Source: Candidatus Rifleibacteriota bacterium (GTDB lineage: Bacteria; Muiribacteriota; Ozemobacteria; Ozemobacterales; Ozemobacteraceae). From it: DNA of 12,602 bases. The notes under the pieces are model-generated. The model had not been told where the DNA came from, ran no database searches, and was given only the letters and a program-made list of their open reading frames with translations. Location: positions 1 to 12,602 of the forward strand of contig JAQUZA010000043.1 in assembly GCA_028691595.1 (NCBI GenBank), in the 5' to 3' direction. Below are positions 1-5,720 of the stretch, one piece after another. Within the stretch, counting starts at the first letter, position 1. Every line of letters starts with the position of its first letter. A program made the translations under genes and the position numbers.

Positions 1-398
1 TCCTTGCCCCAGATATTGTCGTCATCAGCAAAAAGACACAGCGCTCCTTCGCACAGAGAAATAGCGGCATCGAATCTCTGGTCAGTCGAAAAGTCTTGTG
101 CCGGGCTTTCGACAAAATTGATACTTACACCGGCTTTTTCGGCATTCTGCCGGGCAACCGCCAGCATGCCAGGCGAAATATCAACCCCGGTCAACTGATA
201 ACCCCTGCGGGCCAGTTCAATCGAGTGTCTGCCGGTGCCACAGCCAAGATCCAGAATCGAAGCACCGGATGTAAGCTTCAGCTCTTCCTCGATAAAATCA
301 ACCTCAGCAATGGTATTGCGGCTCAATATCACGTCTTCATAAACGGGGGCAATTTCATCAAAATAGTGTTTCCAGGAGCAACAGGTCTTACTGTTCAT
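1..398 (-). CDS. Class I SAM-dependent methyltransferase, N-terminal part (3' end beyond window)
   Basis: Read from the ATG at 398 down to the window edge, giving 132 codons with no stop. The product begins MNSKTCCSWKHYFDEIAPVY, a typical opening for small Rossmann-fold methyltransferases (the HYFDEIAPVY stretch resembles the W/YFD-x-x-A-x-x-Y lead-in). SAM-binding motif I follows as ILDLGCGTGRHSIELA (about residues 52-67), then the acidic motif GVDISPGML, which binds the ribose, and a motif II-like FDAAISLCEGALCLF. It belongs to the Methyltransf_11/25 type; the target cannot be told from the sequence. The start codon lies inside the last codons of the upstream gene (11-nt overlap), so translation is probably coupled. 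It is the last visible gene of a four-gene minus-strand operon headed by a U32 protein. The family call is firm; the substrate is unknown. Confidence 0.88.
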   Translation of the reverse strand, partial: MNSKTCCSWKHYFDEIAPVYEDVILSRNTIAEVDFIEEELKLTSGASILDLGCGTGRHSIELARRGYQLTGVDISPGMLAVARQNAEKAGVSINFVESPAQDFSTDQRFDAAISLCEGALCLFADDDNIWGK

Positions 399-1095
399 TT
401 TTTTGGGCAGCCTCACGCAAACCTTTGAAAAGATTTATGAACTCTGCTTTAACGGCGGCGGTGGCATCAAAAGAACTGTCTGGAACTTCAACCGCATTGA
501 ATTCAAGAACCTTCTTCATCATCTCGAAACTTTTTTTCAGTTCTTCCTGGGTTAGCCCTGTTTTAAGGCGCTGAAGGCTTACCTGGCGCTTAATTTTACC
601 TTCACCACCGGTTGTTTCGGTATATCTTTCAATTATCAGAGAGGTGATTGAAGCAATCTGGTCTGGCGGAATACGGTTTTCGCTCATACCATAAATCAAC
701 TGCCTCACGATTCCCGAGCCTTCCTCGTCAACCGGCAACCCCTGACCGGCCTCGCCAGAAATCTTGTTCTGCCGATAAAAAGCCAGCAACATTGCCTTCA
801 CATGGAGATTGGTTTCGATCTGTCTGGTAGTATCGGTCAGCAGGCTTATAAGCCCGATTTTGCCGGATCTTATTTCTTCTGCGGTCTCAGCGGCAAGTTT
901 GTTGATTTCGAGGCGGTCAGTTTCTGAAAAAGCCATTTCGGACATTTTTTCAACGCTTTTTTCGAGCCCGTCAGCAGCGAATTCCCGACCCGATTCATGG
1001 AGAAAGCTGAAGCCCCAGTAGCTTCCAACCACAACAGCAACAACGATAATGAGACATCCGATGCCAAAACACCCACAACAGGCCTTTTTACTCAT
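388..1095 (-). CDS. Membrane-anchored protein of unknown function (235 aa)
   Basis: I do not recognise a family. The protein opens MSKKACCGCFGIGCLIIVVA: a Lys pair, four cysteines at residues 6, 7, 9 and 14, and one hydrophobic segment (about residues 11-32). The remaining roughly 200 residues are soluble, charged and mostly helical, with no obvious catalytic motif. The cysteines precede the hydrophobic core, so this is not a lipobox; it looks like a single-pass protein with an uncleaved N-terminal anchor and its bulk probably in the periplasm. An AAGGAA ribosome site lies 7 nt before the ATG at 1095, supporting this start. It sits 9 nt downstream of the GNAT gene and overlaps the methyltransferase start by 11 nt, so it is clearly an operon member. 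The reading frame is open throughout and matches the operon's direction, so the gene is real, but its function is unknown. Confidence 0.82.
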   Translation of the reverse strand: MSKKACCGCFGIGCLIIVVAVVVGSYWGFSFLHESGREFAADGLEKSVEKMSEMAFSETDRLEINKLAAETAEEIRSGKIGLISLLTDTTRQIETNLHVKAMLLAFYRQNKISGEAGQGLPVDEEGSGIVRQLIYGMSENRIPPDQIASITSLIIERYTETTGGEGKIKRQVSLQRLKTGLTQEELKKSFEMMKKVLEFNAVEVPDSSFDATAAVKAEFINLFKGLREAAQKNEQ

Positions 1096-1104
1096 ATTAT
1101 TTCC

Positions 1105-1554
1105 TTAATAAAGTGCCTTTTCCATGCGATAATGTTGAATTTCACCAAAAAGAAGATAGCTGTCGGCAATCACTGTATAACCAAGAACCAGATAAAAACC
1201 CACGGCACTGGAACGGGCATCGAGAATCACTTTTTCTGCGCCTTGTTCTCTGGCTATTGTTTCAAGAGAAACAACGAGAGCTCTGCCCACCCCACGCTTC
1301 TGAAAATCAGGATTTACAGCCATATATCTTATCTGGGCCTCTTCGAGCGAGTTCATTTGAATTCTGGCAATTCCGGCAAGTTGCCGGTCGATATATACCG
1401 CACGGTGCCAGCTTTCATCTTCGCGCTCATCGCGCTCGCTGCCCTGCGGCTCTTTCCAGGGGCGGCGCAAAACCTGCCAGCGCAGGGCAAAATATTCATT
1501 CCACTCTTCGGGAGTTTCGGGAGCCCTGACAACAAAATCATCATCGGCGATCAT
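1105..1554 (-). CDS. GNAT family N-acetyltransferase (149 aa)
   Basis: A complete single-domain GNAT protein of normal family length, predicted to move an acetyl group from acetyl-CoA to an amine. The N-terminal half contains a WNEYFALRWQVLRRPW stretch seen in a subgroup of small bacterial GNAT proteins. The core strand RYMAVNPDFQKRGVGRALV carries the acetyl-CoA pyrophosphate-binding motif A (Q-K-R-G-V-G-R). The C-terminal ARSSAVGFYLVLGYTVI is the usual motif B region (A-x-x-FY-x-x-x-GY). The ATG at 1554 lies 2 nt after the stop of the U32 gene, with a GAGG ribosome site about 8 nt upstream inside that gene's last codons. Its substrate cannot be inferred; its place between a U32 protein and a methyltransferase would allow a role in modifying RNA, protein or a small molecule. 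Family call firm. Confidence 0.9.
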   Translation of the reverse strand: MIADDDFVVRAPETPEEWNEYFALRWQVLRRPWKEPQGSERDEREDESWHRAVYIDRQLAGIARIQMNSLEEAQIRYMAVNPDFQKRGVGRALVVSLETIAREQGAEKVILDARSSAVGFYLVLGYTVIADSYLLFGEIQHYRMEKALY

Positions 1555-1556
1555 AA

Positions 1557-2888
1557 TTATTGCCTCGCGTTTTCAAGCTCATCGACCGCAACCATTTTAT
1601 ATACCTGATCATTCTCACGCACCACCCCGGGAAGTTTTACGCCGACCAGCGAATCTTTTCCGGCAATCTGAACTGGTTTAAACGCCTCTTCTATCGATTC
1701 AACTTTCATGCTGACAACGCCTGTTGTGGCACCCTGAAACATCAGTTCATCACCACACGCAAAACCGCTTCCCTCAACCCTGATCTCGGCAACCATAACC
1801 TTTTTAAAAAAATTGGTAACGGTACCAACGTGAACTTTGCGATGAGTCGCTTTAGACCCGTTGCCGCCGGTCCAGTCTGAAATCTGACGGCCAAAAAAGA
1901 AGCCATCAGAGAACCCACGGTGAAAAACCGAATCGAGTCGACCCATAAGCTCGGTTTTGAGGGCTGCAAGGCGATCATCAAAACCCGCTGCTTCTTTTTC
2001 ATGGTAATAAAAATCAATAAACTGACGGTAACAGGCAGTGACAACGCTCACATACTCAGGGCTGCGCCCGCGACCTTCGATTTTCAGACTGTCGATTCCA
2101 GCAGCAAGTATCTTATCGAGAAAAGGTAGCGAACAAAGGTCTTTAGGGCTCATGACGTAATCCTGGCCGAGTAAAAACTCTTTGCCGTCACGAATGTCTT
2201 TGATCAGATATTCACGCCGGCATGGCTGACGGCATTCGCCGCGATTTGCAGAACCGTCAAATTGAAACTGCGACATAAAACAACGCCCGCTGACCGAAAC
2301 ACACATCGCACCATGCGCAAAAACCTCGAGCTCGATCGACCCGGCCTGTTCGCCGGCAAGTAGCATTATCTGCTTTCTGATCGAGACAATTTCTTCAAGC
2401 GTGCATTCGCGAGCAAGCACAAAACGTTTTATACCAAATTGCCGGTTAAGAAACAGCAACGAAGCTGAGTTTGCAACCGACATCTGTGTCGAGATGAAAG
2501 GAGAGATTTTATGCTTCAGGGCCAGTTCAAGGATAGCAAAATCCCAGCAGATTATTGCATCTATAGAGGCTTCAGCTGCCGCAGCAACAATTTTTTCGGC
2601 CAGCTCAAGTTCGCGATCGAATACAATCGTGTTAAGAGCCAGATATGCTTTTGCCCCGCTATCATGAGTAATGCGTGCAATTTCTTTCATGTCTTCAACG
2701 GCGAAGTTGCGAGCACTTGCCCGCATATTCATCGACACCACACCAAAATAGATCGCATCTGCCCCTGCATCTAGAGCGGATCGCAGACTAATCATGTCAC
2801 CAGCAGGTGCCATGAGCTCAGGTTTTTTATTGTTGAAATTTACTTCTTTCATACCGATAAGACTAACACGACGACGGGGTTTTTTCAT
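1557..2888 (-). CDS. U32 family protein (peptidase U32 / TrhP-RlhA-UbiU-like)
   Basis: A protein of 443 residues from the ATG at 2888. PELMAPAGDMISLRSALDAG at the N-terminus is the usual start of the U32 TIM-barrel-like domain. The U32 signature is present as EVFAHGAMCVSVSGRCFMSQ, followed by NRGECRQPC. The four cysteines (about 196, 203, 219, 223) have the spacing of the 4Fe-4S ligands in characterised U32 proteins. Members with known roles are tRNA/rRNA hydroxylation factors (TrhP, RlhA) and ubiquinone hydroxylation factors (UbiU/V) rather than proven peptidases; which applies here is not visible. A C-terminal beta-barrel-like part (HRKVHVGTVTNFF onward) resembles the U32 C-terminal domain. 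Start choice is open: a TTG at 2891 precedes the ATG, and an ATG at 2852 (MKEVNFNN) is equally plausible; none has a good ribosome site. It heads the operon. Confidence 0.92.
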   Translation of the reverse strand: MKKPRRRVSLIGMKEVNFNNKKPELMAPAGDMISLRSALDAGADAIYFGVVSMNMRASARNFAVEDMKEIARITHDSGAKAYLALNTIVFDRELELAEKIVAAAAEASIDAIICWDFAILELALKHKISPFISTQMSVANSASLLFLNRQFGIKRFVLARECTLEEIVSIRKQIMLLAGEQAGSIELEVFAHGAMCVSVSGRCFMSQFQFDGSANRGECRQPCRREYLIKDIRDGKEFLLGQDYVMSPKDLCSLPFLDKILAAGIDSLKIEGRGRSPEYVSVVTACYRQFIDFYYHEKEAAGFDDRLAALKTELMGRLDSVFHRGFSDGFFFGRQISDWTGGNGSKATHRKVHVGTVTNFFKKVMVAEIRVEGSGFACGDELMFQGATTGVVSMKVESIEEAFKPVQIAGKDSLVGVKLPGVVRENDQVYKMVAVDELENARQ

Positions 2889-2901
2889 CAAACAACAGAA
2901 G

Positions 2902-2930
2902 TTGGAATTTAGTGTCGGAGAGAGTATAAT
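2902..2930 (+). promoter_or_regulatory. Sigma70-like promoter of the cyclase operon
   Basis: TTGGAA at 2902-2907 and a perfect TATAAT at 2925-2930 are separated by exactly 17 bp. The predicted start of transcription is near 2937, about 50 nt before the first gene. The site lies in the 100-bp divergent spacer between the U32 operon and the cyclase operon, so regulators bound here could affect both directions. Confidence 0.75.
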
Positions 2931-2988
2931 CTGAAAACTTTACACAACTGCCCATGGTATTAATAGATAGACGCAAAGGTAAACAGAC

Positions 2989-3303
2989 ATGATCAGAACT
3001 GAAAGTCAAAAACAGCTGTCAGAACTAATCGTTCAGGCTCTGTCAGACGAGAGCATCAATCTCGCCGAGCCAATGGACGACTTTGAAATACAGGTCTTTT
3101 CAGCAACCATCGACCGCCTTGTCAGCGAAGAAACATTGCCCGAAATGTCTGAGCTGATCATAGAACCAAGGCGAATTATCTCTATGCTGCAGACCCCGAA
3201 TATTCCCGAAGAAACCTCGCGACAGGCCAGAAAAACCTTGAGAAGATTCAGGGAAGTCATAATAAATCTTTCTTCAGAGCCAGAAGTTAGGGTTCTAAAC
3301 TGA
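2989..3303 (+). CDS. Small soluble protein of unknown function (104 aa), coupled to the cyclase gene
   Basis: I recognise no family. The product is acidic to neutral, has no signal peptide or membrane segment, and reads as mainly helical, with alternating hydrophobic and charged residues and an Arg/Lys-rich patch near residues 80-89 (RQARKTLRRF). An AAAGGT ribosome site lies 8 nt before the ATG at 2989, and a strong promoter lies about 60 nt upstream. The stop codon is followed after one nucleotide by the start of the adenylate cyclase gene (TGATATG), so the two are almost certainly co-translated. That position suggests a regulator or partner of the cyclase, but this is inference from context only. 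No cysteine or histidine clusters or catalytic motifs are seen. Confidence 0.82.
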   Translation: MIRTESQKQLSELIVQALSDESINLAEPMDDFEIQVFSATIDRLVSEETLPEMSELIIEPRRIISMLQTPNIPEETSRQARKTLRRFREVIINLSSEPEVRVLN

Positions 3304-3304
3304 T

Positions 3305-4591
3305 ATGCCCCCAGCAGTAAAATCGCAAAATCTGTCGATAATGATGACGGACATCCAGGGATATTCGGCTGCTGTAGCCGAAGCCAGCCGGGAAGAAGTC
3401 ATCAGTCTCATTCGCAGGCACAATAAGCTGATGCGCCCGGTAATTGAATTCTACCGTGGCACCATTGTCAAATCTATCGGCGATGCCTTTCTCTGCACTT
3501 TTCCAAGTTCAACCGACGCAGTCATCTGCGCAATTATCATTCAACTGCTGCTTAAAGAATATAACCAGCGCATGGTTGATAAAACGCACAATCTGAACCT
3601 GCGCATTGTCATTAATTCTGGCGATGTAACCCTCGAACAGGGCGATATTTTTGGCACAGCGGTCAACGTCACTTCCCGCATGGAAGGCCTTGACTGCTTC
3701 CCGGGCGGGTCAATAGGCATAAGCGAATCGACCCATCTGCTGATGGATCGAACCGAGATTGTTGCCGAAAAAATCGGCCCAAAAACTCTTAAGGGCGTGC
3801 CTGACCCGGTAGTCGTCTACCAGGTACCACTCGAAAAGCAGAAGTTAAATAAACTGCCGGTGCAATTGCTTACTCTGGTCGAAAAAGTGATCAACTCAAA
3901 AGACCTTGATTCAGAATCATCGGCTGCGAATGCCAAGCTCAATGAATGGGCGCAGTCAGTTGGCAGCTTCCTTAAGCAGACCAACTGGGGCGATAATATC
4001 AATAAAGCCTCGAAACAGATTGGCAATATTCAACAGTCTCTGGCAAAAACCTTCGGCCAGAAAACCGTTCTCGAAAAAAAGCATCAGCTCAATGACGCTT
4101 CAGTTGCCAAACGATTCAAAAGCGGCCTCATCGATATCATCATTCTGATCTCAATTTCAATGGCTATGCGCGGCCTCTGGTGGCCAACTCAGCGCATAGT
4201 CTACGGGCCGACTACCATCAGCTCATACAGCGAAGTCAAAGGCGACAAAAGCAACTGGTCGACTGAATACCCTGATGGCAAGCCAGTTATCACCAGAAAT
4301 CCAGGCCTTACCGAATGGTTAATCGACATGAACATCCATTATCCGTTTCTTTTATACTGGTTTTATTTCGCCATCTTCTGGAAATTCAGGCAGGCCAGTC
4401 CCGGCCAGATCGCCTGCGGAAATGCCGTAATAGAAGATGACGGCAACACAAAACTCTCTCTTGTGCTCGTCTTTAAGCGAAGCGCCCTGTATATAATCTC
4501 TACTTTAAGCATTGTAGGCAATCTCGCGGTATTTTTTGGCGAGAAAAGAACGCTTCACGACAAAATGTGCGCAACAAGGGTAGTCGAATAA
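3305..4591 (+). CDS. Class III adenylate cyclase fused to a C-terminal RDD membrane domain (428 aa)
   Basis: The N-terminal part (about residues 8-175) is a class III nucleotide cyclase. Both metal-binding aspartates are present, D16 (MMTDIQGYS) and D60 (IVKSIGDAF). The purine-selecting pair is Lys56 and Asp114 (GDIFGTAVN), which predicts ATP rather than GTP. The transition-state residues are N121 and R125 (VNVTSRM). The active site is therefore complete. A charged linker (about 176-265) leads to an RDD domain: R270 and D277 (AKRFKSGLIDIII), a SPGQIACGNAVIEDDG loop, and the terminal TLHDKMCATRVV with D419. Three hydrophobic segments lie near 274-292, 344-360 and 393-411. Most class III cyclases carry sensor or membrane parts on the N-terminal side; here the anchor is C-terminal and the catalytic domain would face the cytoplasm. 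It follows the 104-residue gene with a 1-nt gap and is closed by a strong terminator. Confidence 0.93.
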   Translation: MPPAVKSQNLSIMMTDIQGYSAAVAEASREEVISLIRRHNKLMRPVIEFYRGTIVKSIGDAFLCTFPSSTDAVICAIIIQLLLKEYNQRMVDKTHNLNLRIVINSGDVTLEQGDIFGTAVNVTSRMEGLDCFPGGSIGISESTHLLMDRTEIVAEKIGPKTLKGVPDPVVVYQVPLEKQKLNKLPVQLLTLVEKVINSKDLDSESSAANAKLNEWAQSVGSFLKQTNWGDNINKASKQIGNIQQSLAKTFGQKTVLEKKHQLNDASVAKRFKSGLIDIIILISISMAMRGLWWPTQRIVYGPTTISSYSEVKGDKSNWSTEYPDGKPVITRNPGLTEWLIDMNIHYPFLLYWFYFAIFWKFRQASPGQIACGNAVIEDDGNTKLSLVLVFKRSALYIISTLSIVGNLAVFFGEKRTLHDKMCATRVVE

Positions 4592-4634
4592 CGCCGGGAA
4601 TTTTTGCATATTTTTTGTAACAAACCATAAAAGG

Positions 4635-4672
4635 CCGGCAGCAGCAAACCCGCTGACTGCCGGTTTGTTTTT
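4635..4672 (+). terminator. Rho-independent terminator of the cyclase operon
   Basis: The left arm CCGGCAGCAGC (4635-4645) pairs with GCTG (4652-4655) and CTGCCGG (4657-4663), giving an 11-bp GC-rich stem with a single bulged A at 4656 and a 6-nt loop. The T-rich tract TTTGTTTTT follows directly at 4664-4672. It lies 44 nt after the cyclase stop codon. Confidence 0.9.
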
Positions 4673-4814
4673 CAAGATACTTGAACCTTGCCTCAGAAAC
4701 CGCCAGCGGGTATCTTCAAGTCAGGTTATATCGCCTGTTGATAATCAGCAGTTGATGAACAAAACGGCGTTGTCATCGCCATACCTGCATGACAGACTTT
4801 GCAAAAACTTTTTT

Positions 4815-4846
4815 ATTGCTGCCACCGGGCGGCAATTTTCTTTTTT
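4815..4846 (+). terminator. Second Rho-independent terminator, with no gene directly before it
   Basis: ATTGCTGCC (4815-4823) and GGCGGCAAT (4828-4836) form a 9-bp stem with one T-G pair and a 4-nt loop (ACCG). The tract TTTTCTTTTTT follows at 4836-4846. It stands 143 nt downstream of the end of the cyclase terminator, with no protein-coding gene in between, so it is either a backup terminator or the end of a small RNA. Confidence 0.8.
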
Positions 4847-4893
4847 AGCCCATTGCAACTTTATGGCAACACCAGCCGGCGGCCATCGGTAAC

Positions 4894-4922
4894 TTGACAA
4901 CTTTGGCCAAATGAAGCAATCT
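4894..4922 (+). promoter_or_regulatory. Possible promoter of the 2H-phosphoesterase-like gene
   Basis: A perfect TTGACA stands at 4894-4899. The hexamer 17 bp downstream, CAATCT at 4917-4922, is a poor -10 match, so this is only a candidate. Its position 40-60 nt before the ribosome site, and the terminators just upstream, mean the gene needs its own promoter somewhere here. Confidence 0.4.
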
Positions 4923-4959
4923 TAACTTTAACCATTCGAAAGCATCACGGAGAAATATC

Positions 4960-5706
4960 ATGTTTGCGTCAGGAAAAACCGGGCTTCTTATTGCGATTCC
5001 TCTTTTGATCATTCTCATAATCATTCTTACCTCATCAGGTTCTTCGGCTCAACCGGCCGAAAAGGCCAAACCCCAAAGCGAAAAAATCAATGTATTTGCG
5101 GTTGTTTCAGAAGAAATAGAAACGGCCTGCCGGGCGGCTGCAAGCACCCTGATGCAGGAAGAATCACTAGAATCTTTTCCGCTGAAGGGTTTTCAGGTTC
5201 ACTGCACTCTCTACATGACCCAATACCCACTTATGAGTCTCGAAAAGGTCGCCGCGCTCGTGGCCGAAATCGCCAGCAATACCCGTGAATTTGACATTCA
5301 AAGCACCGGTCTTGAAGTGACCTCAGGCAACTGGTTTTTCATGAACCTCAGTCGCAACAGTAATCTTCAGGCCCTCTCTGATTTAACGGTAGAAAAACTG
5401 GCGGCCCTGCGTTCCCCGTCGAGCTTTGTCCCCGACTGGGCCAAAGAATTTCCAACCAAGGTTGAATATATCAGCAAATACGGGAGCCCGAATGTTTATG
5501 CCGAGTTCAACCCTCACCTGACGCTGCTCGCCAGTTCAGACGCAGAAAAGCTCACCCGCTTCATGAAAAAGAATGCCGACAGCAACTTCAGTAAGCCGGT
5601 CGCCGGCAAAGTCGTAGCAATTGGCCTTGGCATTGCCGACCGAAATGGCCAGATGCAGGAAGTATTTAAGATCTTCCCGCTGCAGTCAGGCAAAAAATCA
5701 GAATAA
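4960..5706 (+). CDS. Exported or membrane-anchored 2H phosphoesterase-like protein (248 aa)
   Basis: Two H-x-T-hydrophobic motifs mark the 2H phosphoesterase superfamily (LigT/ThpR, CPDase-like folds): H81-C-T83-L within QVHCTLYM and H186-L-T188-L within FNPHLTLLA. They are 105 residues apart, in keeping with the two-lobed fold. Superfamily members act on 2',3'-cyclic phosphates or 2'-5' bonds of RNA and nucleotides; the substrate here is unknown. The N-terminus has a Lys at residue 6 and a strongly hydrophobic run (about 8-23), followed by SSGSSAQPAEKA. This predicts a signal peptide (possible cleavage after Ala30) or an uncleaved anchor, placing the enzyme outside the cytoplasm, which is unusual for the superfamily. 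A GGAG ribosome site lies 7 nt before the ATG. It is probably a single-gene unit, with terminators before and after it. Confidence 0.8.
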   Translation: MFASGKTGLLIAIPLLIILIIILTSSGSSAQPAEKAKPQSEKINVFAVVSEEIETACRAAASTLMQEESLESFPLKGFQVHCTLYMTQYPLMSLEKVAALVAEIASNTREFDIQSTGLEVTSGNWFFMNLSRNSNLQALSDLTVEKLAALRSPSSFVPDWAKEFPTKVEYISKYGSPNVYAEFNPHLTLLASSDAEKLTRFMKKNADSNFSKPVAGKVVAIGLGIADRNGQMQEVFKIFPLQSGKKSE

Positions 5707-5720
5707 TCGCAGTCAGATAA

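Larger units (their letters stand above)
4592..4959. other. Gene-free spacer with two terminators and a possible promoter
   Basis: No convincing gene lies in these 368 bases. The spacer holds two Rho-independent terminators in plus orientation (4635-4672 and 4815-4846), a set of short competing inverted repeats between them (around 4671-4720), a possible promoter at 4894-4922, and the ribosome site of the next gene at 4949-4952. The one open frame across it starts with TTG inside the first terminator and runs through the second, so it is not credible as a gene. Confidence 0.7.

Noticed and set aside
1054..1095. Lipoprotein signal in the cysteine-rich N-terminus of the unknown membrane protein
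   Set aside because: The cysteines come before or at the start of the hydrophobic run, not after it, and no L-x-x-C lipobox follows the core.
997..1608. Long plus-strand open frame across the unknown membrane protein and GNAT genes
   Set aside because: It is the antisense shadow of two well supported minus-strand genes, with no ribosome site and no recognisable domain.
2923..2951. Minus-strand promoter for the U32 operon using TATACT at 2928-2923
   Set aside because: The -10 box is good but the hexamer 17 bp upstream is GCAGTT, a poor -35, and there is no extended -10; the box also overlaps the plus-strand TATAAT, so the match may be incidental.
4665..4892. Open frame of 75 codons in the spacer after the cyclase
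   Set aside because: It begins with TTG in the T-tract of one terminator and runs through a second terminator; no ribosome site and no recognisable protein.
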